A model generated the notes under the pieces. It ran no database searches. It was not told where the DNA came from and saw only the letters and a list, made by a program, of their open reading frames with translations. Position numbers and translations under genes: made by a program. This document shows, one piece after another, positions 1 through 6,421 of a DNA stretch of 13,578 bases (its first letter is position 1; every line of letters begins with the position of its first letter). Origin of the DNA: Bacteroidetes bacterium UBA2364. GTDB taxonomy: Bacteria; Bacteroidota; Rhodothermia; Rhodothermales; UBA2364. The stretch lies in the NCBI GenBank assembly GCA_002344075.1, contig DDTM01000085.1, positions 1 through 13,578 on the forward strand, given 5' to 3'.

Positions 1-36
1 CAACCTCATTTGTTGCTACAACCTGATTTGTTGCTA
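1..36 (-). repeat. Tandem 18-bp repeat inside infB linker
   Basis: Bases 1-18 and 19-36 are identical except at one position (caacctCatt versus caacctGatt). In the IF-2 frame they encode VVATNQ followed by VVATNE-type hexapeptides. The array touches the window edge, so its true copy number is unknown. It lies in the disordered acidic linker. Confidence 0.8.
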
Positions 37-757
37 CATCATCCAGCAAGGGGGCGGCCTCCGCATCAAGGTCAATGGTTGCGGGTTCAATCTTTTCTGC
101 CTCAACTTCGATAGGCCAATGGTCGAACGATTCTTCCGTTACCGTTGCCGCGATGTCATGAGGGGGCGGCTCCAAGGTGGCAGGTGCTACCGCTGAAACT
201 TCCGAAGTTGCTTCTTGCAGAACCTCCGTTTCAGGTGCTGGTTCATGGGGCGGCTCAGACTCCGGTTCCTGATTTAGGGAAACGGGTTGCGGCTCCGTTG
301 CCATTTCCTCCACGACTTCCACCACTTCAGGTGTCTTGTGCGTGGGAGGCACTGTTACGGCTACTGGCTCCGGCGAAAGGTCAATGGGTTCAGGTTCTGG
401 TTTAAGGGGGATAACCACCTCTGCCACAACCTGTACGGGTTCTGCCTCCGTTGTTGGTGGAACAGATACTGGTGCTAGTTCCGTTTCATCCTCGTTATGC
501 TCCAGATCACGTTGTTCCTTTCTTAGACGCTCTTCTTCGGCCCATCGCTGGTGGCGTTCAGCGGCGGCTTTCTCTTTAGCAAATGCGTCCAAGAGGGATA
601 AATACATCTCGTCGGTGAGCTTTGTGTTAAAGTCCACCTTGCCCAACTCAAAGCCCTCCTTTTTGAGGTGTGCCACTACAGTGTCCTGCTTAAGGTTTAA
701 CTCCTTCAGGATTTGAAAAAGTTTTTTGGGCTTGTTGCCTTTGTTGTTTCCTGCCAT
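1..757 (-). CDS. infB: Translation initiation factor IF-2, N-terminal part (cut by window edge)
   Basis: IF-2 is the GTPase that places initiator tRNA on the 30S subunit. Only the first 252 residues are present and the gene runs off the left edge, so the G domain cannot be seen. The start is ATG at 757-755, giving MAGNNKGNKPKKLFQILKEL. Residues about 10-45 match the small helical IF2_N domain (KLFQILKELNLKQDTVVAHL, then a KKEGFELG turn). Residues about 60-80 are a charged helix rich in A, E, K and R. From about residue 85 the protein is a long low-complexity linker of Glu, Pro, Val, Thr and Ala, as is usual between IF2_N and the G domain in this phylum. No Shine-Dalgarno sequence precedes the start. 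It is the third gene after rimP and nusA, the conserved bacterial order, 116 nt downstream of nusA. The identification rests on the N-domain plus synteny. Confidence 0.92.
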   Translation of the reverse strand, partial: MAGNNKGNKPKKLFQILKELNLKQDTVVAHLKKEGFELGKVDFNTKLTDEMYLSLLDAFAKEKAAAERHQRWAEEERLRKEQRDLEHNEDETELAPVSVPPTTEAEPVQVVAEVVIPLKPEPEPIDLSPEPVAVTVPPTHKTPEVVEVVEEMATEPQPVSLNQEPESEPPHEPAPETEVLQEATSEVSAVAPATLEPPPHDIAATVTEESFDHWPIEVEAEKIEPATIDLDAEAAPLLDDVATNQVVATNEV

Positions 758-817
758 ACGGTAGAGGATCCGGCTCCAGATCGTTTAAAGTATTCAATTT
801 TATAAACATCAACACCG

Positions 818-834
818 TTCTCTGTAGCAGAGAA
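818..834 (-). other. Stem-loop in nusA-infB gap (infB-proximal)
   Basis: TTCTCTG (818-824), spacer TAG, CAGAGAA (828-834) form a perfect 7-bp inverted repeat with a 3-nt loop. It lies between nusA and infB, 61 nt ahead of the infB start. No T-run follows in the minus direction, so it is not a classical terminator. It may be a processing, stability or translational-control element; the function is not known. Confidence 0.5.
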
Positions 835-850
835 GGCATCAATCAGACAG

Positions 851-873
851 AACGAATAAAGTCTTTATTCGTT
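851..873 (-). other. Stem-loop directly after nusA stop
   Basis: AACGAATAAA (851-860), spacer GTC, TTTATTCGTT (864-873) form a perfect 10-bp inverted repeat with a 3-nt loop, starting at the first base after the nusA stop codon. It is AT-rich and is not followed by a U-tract in the direction of transcription (next bases CTGTCTG), so strong termination is unlikely. An RNA processing or mRNA-stabilising hairpin is plausible. Confidence 0.55.
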
Positions 874-2133
874 TTATTCTTCTTCAAATTCGGCACGCAT
901 AATGTTAATCACATTTTCAGCCACTTCTTTTTCCAGACCCGAACGACGAACCAATTCTTCCACCGATAATTCTAAAACTGCTTTGGCGGTATCACAACCA
1001 ATGCGTTGCAGGGCTGTCAGGGTTTCGGGGTCTATTTCGTCTGCAAATTCCATAACATCCACATCTTCCTCATCTTGCGAGATGTCGCGGTACACGTCTA
1101 TTTCGTAGCCCGTTAAGGCTGAGCCAAGACGTATATTCAGGCCACCCCGTCCTATAGCTAAACTCACCTCATCGGCACGAACCGTCACTTTTGCACGTGG
1201 AGGCGTTACGGTTTCATTGAGGGAAACATCAATCGGTTTGGCAGGGGCTAAAGAGCGTTTGATATTTTCATAGATGTCGTCCGTCCATGGGACAACGTCT
1301 ATGTTTTCGTTATTCAATTCGCGTACCACCGCATGAATACGCACCCCTTTCATGCCAACACAAGCACCCACAGGGTCCACACGTTCGTCGTGGCTGGTAA
1401 CAGCCACCTTTGCACGCTCGCCAGGTTCACGTACAATTTTTTTGATTTCCACTACACCTTCATATATTTCGGGCACTTCAAGCTCGAAAAGGCGCTCCAT
1501 GAATGCAGGATCTGCCCGACTAATGATGACTTGTGGAAATCCACCTGTTTCACGATTGATGTCCTTGACCACTGCACGGAGCATATCCCCTTTTCGGTAG
1601 CGATCTTTAGGAATTTGTTCGTGTTTTGGCAAAATTAATTCCACTTTATCGTGCATAACCAACACTTCGCGTCGGCGGATCTGGTAAATTTCCCCCACCA
1701 CTATTTCCCCAATTAATTCCGAATATTGATCAACAATATTTTCTTTTTCGATATCCCGAATGCGTTGGTTGAACGTCTGACGCGCCGTTGCAATCACTCG
1801 ACGGCCAAAGTCCCGAATGTTGACTTCGGTGGCCACTTCGTCGCCCACTTCAATGTCTTCGTCTATGGAAAGTGCATCTCGGAACTCAATTTGTGTTACC
1901 GGATCTTCCAAATCCTGATTAGGAATCACTTGACGGATGTGGATAATCTGGATGTCGCCATTATCCGGGTTGAAAATGATCTCGAAGGAATCGTCGGCCC
2001 CATATCGCTTGCGGATCATGGCTTTAAATACATCTTCCATGATAGATTGCAAGGTGTCGCGGTCAATCCCTTTCTCTCGTGCAATTTCGGCAAACGAGGA
2101 GACGAGTTCGGCACTTTGGTTGATTTTTCCCAT
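874..2133 (-). CDS. nusA: Transcription termination/antitermination factor NusA
   Basis: NusA binds RNA polymerase and nascent RNA and modulates pausing, intrinsic termination and antitermination in the cytoplasm. The 419-residue product shows the expected order. An N-terminal RNAP-binding domain covers about 1-130 (includes FAEIAREKGIDRDTLQSIMEDV). An S1 domain covers about 140-205 (VVGEIYQIRRREVLVM). KH1 follows with its GxxG loop at 260-263 (VGMKG), and KH2 with its loop at 328-331 (AIGRGGLNIRLG). A short C-terminal helix-hairpin-helix-like segment covers about 368-414 (LTALQRIGCDTAKAVLEL, then VEELVRRSGL). It is shorter than E. coli NusA (495 aa), having one degenerate C-terminal repeat instead of two acidic repeats, which is usual outside Proteobacteria. 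The ATG at 2133-2131 has no clear Shine-Dalgarno sequence. It lies 90 nt after rimP and ahead of infB, the classical operon. Regulation through the hairpins in the flanking gaps is possible. Confidence 0.97.
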   Translation of the reverse strand: MGKINQSAELVSSFAEIAREKGIDRDTLQSIMEDVFKAMIRKRYGADDSFEIIFNPDNGDIQIIHIRQVIPNQDLEDPVTQIEFRDALSIDEDIEVGDEVATEVNIRDFGRRVIATARQTFNQRIRDIEKENIVDQYSELIGEIVVGEIYQIRRREVLVMHDKVELILPKHEQIPKDRYRKGDMLRAVVKDINRETGGFPQVIISRADPAFMERLFELEVPEIYEGVVEIKKIVREPGERAKVAVTSHDERVDPVGACVGMKGVRIHAVVRELNNENIDVVPWTDDIYENIKRSLAPAKPIDVSLNETVTPPRAKVTVRADEVSLAIGRGGLNIRLGSALTGYEIDVYRDISQDEEDVDVMEFADEIDPETLTALQRIGCDTAKAVLELSVEELVRRSGLEKEVAENVINIMRAEFEEE

Positions 2134-2190
2134 GTTGATTACGATATGGAAATAATTGTTTTCTAAAGATTTATTAAGGTTATGTGATCA

Positions 2191-2213
2191 GGGAAATTGT
2201 TAGAGATTTTCCC
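2191..2213 (-). other. Stem-loop in rimP-nusA gap
   Basis: GGGAAA (2191-2196) and TTTCCC (2208-2213) are perfect 6-bp arms around an 11-nt loop in the 90-nt gap between rimP and nusA, starting about 10 nt past the rimP stop. No U-tract follows on the transcribed (minus) strand. This is the third inverted repeat found in a gap of this operon. Confidence 0.4.
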
Positions 2214-2223
2214 GCCACAACTG

Positions 2224-2682
2224 CTACCACGGAAGCTGAACTTTTGAAGAGATCAACTCCGAATAATATAAACGGACGGCTTCTGTTTTGGGTGGTTGCA
2301 AGATGATATGTTCGGAATTTGCCTCGGTTAGTTTGCCCCGAATAATCCGGTTTTCACCTTCTTTGACCACCGTTACGACCAAATCACGGCCAACATGTTG
2401 CGGATATTGGCGTGGAAACCGAAGAGGGCTTGCGACACCAGGGGAAGATACATTGAGCACATAGGCACTAGGCATAAAGTCTTCTTCTTCCAGAATCCGA
2501 GAGATTTTCCGGCTTATTTTGGCGCATTTTTCCACATCAATTCCGTTGTCACCATCCAAAAAAACATCTACAACGTATCGTTCTTCTTTGCCCCGAATCA
2601 AACATTCTACTAAAAAAATATCTAGAAAATCCGTTAGTATTTTCGCTACGATATCTAATATACGATTTTCGATGGTTGACAA
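2224..2682 (-). CDS. rimP: Ribosome maturation factor RimP (TTG start)
   Basis: RimP assists late 30S subunit maturation. The 152-residue product matches the family in length (about 150 aa). It carries the diagnostic segment YVLNVSSPGVASPLRFP at residues 74-90, followed by YPQHVGRDL, the usual junction between the N-terminal alpha/beta domain and the C-terminal SH3-like domain. The family's usual LEVSSPG is LNVSSPG here. The start is taken as TTG at 2682-2680. An in-frame TAA lies six codons upstream and the first in-frame ATG is at residue 70, inside the conserved core, so a non-ATG start is forced. No Shine-Dalgarno sequence is visible. It is the first gene of rimP-nusA-infB, immediately downstream of a terminator-like hairpin. 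Confidence 0.93.
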   Translation of the reverse strand: MSTIENRILDIVAKILTDFLDIFLVECLIRGKEERYVVDVFLDGDNGIDVEKCAKISRKISRILEEEDFMPSAYVLNVSSPGVASPLRFPRQYPQHVGRDLVVTVVKEGENRIIRGKLTEANSEHIILQPPKTEAVRLYYSELISSKVQLPW

Positions 2683-2708
2683 GGCTGGAAACGTTGTTTA
2701 ATGTCCAT

Positions 2709-2738
2709 AAAAAAAGCCTTACCGCGGGGTCGGTAGGC
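2709..2738 (-). terminator. Intrinsic terminator / candidate attenuator ahead of rimP
   Basis: On the minus strand, GCCTACCG (2738-2731), loop ACCCCG and CGGTAAGGC (2724-2716) form a GC-rich stem with one bulged base, followed by seven T (2715-2709). This is a textbook intrinsic terminator for leftward transcription. It ends 26 nt before the rimP TTG. That leaves almost no room for a promoter plus leader, so it either ends read-through from the upstream hydrolase or works as an attenuator in the rimP leader. Confidence 0.75.
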
Positions 2739-2757
2739 GTGCTTGGAAGTCCGCAAT

Positions 2758-2786
2758 AAAAAAGGGAAGCTTCCCCGAAACTCCCC
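2758..2786 (-). terminator. Probable intrinsic terminator after the YheT-type hydrolase
   Basis: On the minus strand, GGGGAG (2786-2781) can pair with CTTCCC (2769-2764) with one G-U pair, followed by six T (2763-2758). The 12-bp perfect palindrome GGGAAGCTTCCC (2764-2775) overlaps it and offers an alternative small hairpin. It lies 27 nt past the hydrolase stop and is weaker than the terminator at 2709-2738. Confidence 0.5.
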
Positions 2787-2813
2787 GCACATCACAGGCA
2801 CGGAGAGAAGGTA

Positions 2814-3824
2814 CTAAAAAATAGGGCTGTCTGCAAGGTGTTGACAGGAATTTAGTAGAGGGAAGTACTGTGATAAAAAACGTATGGTTGCAGACGGAGC
2901 GAAAGACCGGAGGCCGGGTGAAAAAAATGGAAATCCATTGTGCCCACCCGATTTTGGCATTTCAAGATGAAAATCTGCACACTTCTCCGCCGTATCCACA
3001 GGAAAACAATCTGGGGTAAGGAAAGGATCATTCGCCGCATTCAGCACAAATACCGGAACCTGAATTTGACTTAATACGGGCTTGCAACTTACTGACTGCC
3101 AGTAGTGTTGTGCTGATCTGAAGCCGAAATAGGGGGCAATATATCGCTCATCAAATTGGCGGAATGTTTTAATTTCATCAAAGCCTGTGCTTGAAATTTC
3201 ATTGGGAAACAGCCGTGCCTTGGTTTCAATTTTTAGACGTAGGGTTCGCATAAAATTCAGGACAAAAGGCCGTCGGCTCCAATGGTCTAAGGTTTGTGCG
3301 CTCGATTCAAAATCGCATGGAACCGAGATGGCAATACCAGCCTTGATTCTGTGGTCTAAAGTAGTACCAGCATCGCCCAAATAGCGCAGTGTTAGGTTTC
3401 CACCCAAACTAAAGCCAACCAAAACAACCTGTTCGTAGTGCTTATGCAGCCAAATATGGTCTAAAACCGTTTGCAGATCGTTGGTGGCACCACCATGATA
3501 GGAAAACACCTTTCGATTAGGCTCGCCAGAACAACCCCTGAAGTTCCATGCCACAATGTCGAAGCCGTTATGATGCAATGCCCGCGCCATTTCGGTGATG
3601 TAAGGACGTTGACTGTGGCCTTCTAATCCATGTGATAAGACAGCGAGACAAGGAGATCGGGTGAATATGGTATCCAAATCCAGAAAATCATCATCGGGTG
3701 TAACGATCCGAATCCGTTGGTAGGACAATGCTGGTGGGCAGGCAAAAATTGCGGGGTAGATGGTTTGTAAATAGCCCCCTGGTAGTCTTTTGGGTGCAAC
3801 ATACGAGGAGGCATATTGAGGCAT
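2814..3824 (-). CDS. YheT-type alpha/beta-fold hydrolase
   Basis: This is a predicted serine esterase or hydrolase of the YheT/UPF0017 (COG0429) group; the substrate is unknown. The 336-residue length is typical. The N-terminal block YLQTIYPAIF and the oxyanion segment HGLEGH (65-70) are hallmarks of this group. The nucleophile elbow is GFSLGGN with Ser139, the acid is probably Asp266 (NAANDPF) and the base His295 (GGHNGF), so the triad looks complete. There is no signal peptide or membrane segment, so a cytoplasmic location is expected. The ATG at 3824-3822 is followed directly by the family-like N-terminus. It lies 69 nt after the PBP/VanX fusion gene on the same strand and may be read through from it, and terminator-like hairpins follow it. 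The family name comes from motif recognition; the biological role is open. Confidence 0.88.
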   Translation of the reverse strand: MPQYASSYVAPKRLPGGYLQTIYPAIFACPPALSYQRIRIVTPDDDFLDLDTIFTRSPCLAVLSHGLEGHSQRPYITEMARALHHNGFDIVAWNFRGCSGEPNRKVFSYHGGATNDLQTVLDHIWLHKHYEQVVLVGFSLGGNLTLRYLGDAGTTLDHRIKAGIAISVPCDFESSAQTLDHWSRRPFVLNFMRTLRLKIETKARLFPNEISSTGFDEIKTFRQFDERYIAPYFGFRSAQHYWQSVSCKPVLSQIQVPVFVLNAANDPFLTPDCFPVDTAEKCADFHLEMPKSGGHNGFPFFSPGLRSFAPSATIRFLSQYFPLLNSCQHLADSPIF

Positions 3825-3893
3825 TTTCGACTAAAAGAACCGCATTAAGTTTAAAATAAAAGGTATCTCCGAATAGAATCAGGCGGTATGAAT

Positions 3894-6413
3894 TTAAAGT
3901 TCTTCAAAACGCTTGGTACCAATGGGATAGTTACGCCAGTCGTGATAGTCGAAGTGCCACCACTCATCTTCCATAATGGTAAAACCTTCGGAAACCATTG
4001 TTTGGCGCAAGATTTGTCGGTGGCGGCGTTGTTCTTCCGTTCCGCCAGCATAATTGGCTGCGGCGCGTTCAGAAAATTCATCGTATAGACTGGGCATTTC
4101 TACGGCTACCCCCGATGCTAAGTGGTACAGCGTAAGATCCACAGCACAGCCTCGGTTGTGGCGTGATCCATCTGCGGGATTGGCGACAAAATTGCGTTGA
4201 GCAATGGGCGTCGCTTCCCAAAACATTTTGGTGACATACCAAGGGCGGTAGGCATCATGTATCATCAAGCCGAGTCCCTGTTTTTTTAGTTTTTGGTTTA
4301 CCCGCAAAAGTGCCATCGCTGCCGGACGTTGCAGATAGGCACGCGCAAGGTCGTAAAACCGCATACCCATAAAGTTACGATCGGTGGCATACCGCATATC
4401 CAGCAAAATCGTGCGATCAAGCAATGCAGGTTGTACTAAGTCCATCGGTCGTTTTCCCGTTTCTGTTCTAGGTGCTCCTTCCTTGGCCAAAAGAAGGAGT
4501 TCTTCCTGCGTTTTTTGAGGCAAAATATATGCGACCGACTGGTCTTTTTCCGCAAATCGGATGCCATCGGTGAGGTGCGGTTGAATAGACAGTTTTCTGC
4601 GTTTAAAGAAAATACCTGCGGCTTTTATACCATTGATTTTCCCGGATTTATCACGTGTGAAAACCACTTTCTCGCTTTGGTATAGTCCCGAATTAGGAAA
4701 GGAGAACTGGTCGTACCCTTCTTCTTGCAGAGGGTAGTCGTCGAACCATTCGATACGGGCCATGAGGCGATTGTTTTGGGGAAAGACAAACAATACATTG
4801 TGATCCCATCCATATTCTCCGATGTACTCCTTCCACCTTAAAGGGACTTGTATGCTGGGTTTCGGGACTTTTAGGTAGCGCTGCCCATCAAAAGTAAGGG
4901 CGTTGGCGTCGAACTGAACGGCGGTTCCGTATCCCAAACGCCCATCTGTAATCATCCCGCCGCCATTTTTTGGTTTTCGGATCCGTTGATAATACGTACC
5001 GTCATGGAACCACAAGGCTTTGTTAAACCATCGGACCACATGGATTTGTTGCGTTTTTTCGTTTTGGTAATATCCCAAAGTAGGACGGGCTTCCGCTTCT
5101 GGTATGGCCACCGTAAGTTCAGGTTCCGGGAGCGGCTTCTTCTGTTTAAGTGCCAACAATAAATTGGTGGCATAGAGATTGATTCGATCTATGACGGTAT
5201 TGCTATTGTCTAAATTGCCAGAGACCATAACCGCCAATTTCTCGGAAGGAATAGCGGAAAAGCGGGTTGCAATGCCATACTGAACGCCTGAGTGTTGGAT
5301 TCTTTTAAGGCCATTAAAATCAGAAACATAGAACCCTAATCCAAATCCATTTTTGCCATCCGTGAATTGCGGCGTCCACATTGTTTCGAGGGTGGATGCT
5401 TGGATCACTTGTTTGCCGGTAGGGCTGACGCCTCCTCGATAGAGCATCATGGCAAAACGGGCCAGATCTGGCATGGTGGTATTTAATCCTGCCGCCGGCG
5501 CAATGCCCATATCGAAGATGGGTGCACGAAAAAGCTGGCCATCGTATCGCCATATATACCCAACCGCCATTTTAGGCTTCAGGCGGGGTTCCAAATCAAT
5601 GGCACTGAGAGGCATGTCTGTAGGAAGCAGGATATGATTCCGGATATAAGTTTTGTACGGCATACCACTGGTTTTCTCGATCAGGTAACCTAACAGGGTG
5701 AAAGCCGCATTCGAATATTTAAGGTTGGTTCCAGGTTCAAAATAAACATCCGTTCCCGACAGGCTCTTGAGGGTAGTGGCCAGAGATGGTGTGGTAGGAT
5801 CAAAATAGCTTCCTACAGCAGGTTCTCTTAGTATTCCGCTGCGATGACTCAGAAGGTGGCGAAGGGTAATGGGCTTTTCGAATGGATTATTGAAGCGGAT
5901 ATCAGGCAAATAGGTGGAAATAGGTGTGTCTAAAGCTAAAACTCCTTTTTCCACCAATTGCATAATAGCCACAGCGGTAAATAACTTGGTGACAGAAGCC
6001 ACACGCCAAACCGATTCGGGCGTAGCCAAAAGACGCTGCGTGGTATCGGTTCTGCCAAAACCTCGTGCCCAAACAATATCTTTGCCGTCGGCAAGCGAGA
6101 TAGTAAGACCAGGAATTTTTTTATCGGCCATTTCGTGTTGGATAAACGCCGTCAGTTTTTGCGCCACTTCGCCATATCCTTGTCGTGCGGCCCATTCTTG
6201 CGAACGTACCGAGGGCAACATTTCCTGAGAAAGGGCCTGTAGCCGGCTTTGCATCGCTGGACTTTTCTTTCCCAGATAGATGAACAGCGTTGTTCCCATT
6301 GAAAAGAGCAACATAAACACCACAAATCCTATGGTGTACTTGCGGGTCTTGTCGTAGGACCAACGGTTGTCGGTATAGCGGGTTTGTAGTGAGGAATTCC
6401 CGGTCTTCATCAT
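3894..6413 (-). CDS. Membrane-anchored class C beta-lactamase/PBP-like domain fused to VanX-type D-Ala-D-Ala dipeptidase
   Basis: This 839-residue protein joins two peptidase families that act on D-amino acid peptides. Residues 1-25 are basic and 27-47 form one membrane segment (TIGFVVFMLLFSMG), which predicts an N-in anchor with periplasmic catalytic domains. Residues about 85-420 are a serine beta-lactamase-related domain with SVTK (Ser140, Lys143), YSN (Tyr233, Asn235) and HSG (374-376), the complete SxxK/YxN/HxG set. Residues about 440-605 hold two beta-rich, lipocalin-like (DUF3471-type) segments beginning near LGYYQN and YIGEYG. Residues about 655-839 are an M15D (VanX/DdpX) domain: AYRPW (Arg723), SRHNRGCAVD (zinc ligands His752 and Asp759) and EWWH (base Glu817, ligand His820), all intact. 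The start is one of two adjacent ATGs (6413 or 6410). It begins 8 nt after the secreted protease gene, so co-transcription is likely. Plausible roles are cleavage or recycling of D-Ala-ended peptidoglycan peptides or D-amino acid peptide scavenging; the substrate is inferred only. Confidence 0.9.
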   Translation of the reverse strand: MMKTGNSSLQTRYTDNRWSYDKTRKYTIGFVVFMLLFSMGTTLFIYLGKKSPAMQSRLQALSQEMLPSVRSQEWAARQGYGEVAQKLTAFIQHEMADKKIPGLTISLADGKDIVWARGFGRTDTTQRLLATPESVWRVASVTKLFTAVAIMQLVEKGVLALDTPISTYLPDIRFNNPFEKPITLRHLLSHRSGILREPAVGSYFDPTTPSLATTLKSLSGTDVYFEPGTNLKYSNAAFTLLGYLIEKTSGMPYKTYIRNHILLPTDMPLSAIDLEPRLKPKMAVGYIWRYDGQLFRAPIFDMGIAPAAGLNTTMPDLARFAMMLYRGGVSPTGKQVIQASTLETMWTPQFTDGKNGFGLGFYVSDFNGLKRIQHSGVQYGIATRFSAIPSEKLAVMVSGNLDNSNTVIDRINLYATNLLLALKQKKPLPEPELTVAIPEAEARPTLGYYQNEKTQQIHVVRWFNKALWFHDGTYYQRIRKPKNGGGMITDGRLGYGTAVQFDANALTFDGQRYLKVPKPSIQVPLRWKEYIGEYGWDHNVLFVFPQNNRLMARIEWFDDYPLQEEGYDQFSFPNSGLYQSEKVVFTRDKSGKINGIKAAGIFFKRRKLSIQPHLTDGIRFAEKDQSVAYILPQKTQEELLLLAKEGAPRTETGKRPMDLVQPALLDRTILLDMRYATDRNFMGMRFYDLARAYLQRPAAMALLRVNQKLKKQGLGLMIHDAYRPWYVTKMFWEATPIAQRNFVANPADGSRHNRGCAVDLTLYHLASGVAVEMPSLYDEFSERAAANYAGGTEEQRRHRQILRQTMVSEGFTIMEDEWWHFDYHDWRNYPIGTKRFEEL

Positions 6414-6421
6414 AAAGTTTT

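Noticed and set aside
145..716. Overlapping plus-strand ORFs opposite infB
   Set aside because: They are antisense shadows of the Pro/Glu/Val-rich IF-2 linker, with biased composition and no family motif; the minus-strand frame runs open to the window edge and matches IF2_N.
3623..3814. Second minus-strand ORF over the hydrolase N-terminus
   Set aside because: Out-of-frame shadow of the YheT-type gene, whose own frame carries all conserved motifs.
3858..3865. TACCTTTT on the minus strand as a Bacteroidota -7 element for the hydrolase gene
   Set aside because: It matches TAnnTTTG at all but the last base, but no TTG-type -33 element lies at the right distance, so it was not listed as a promoter.
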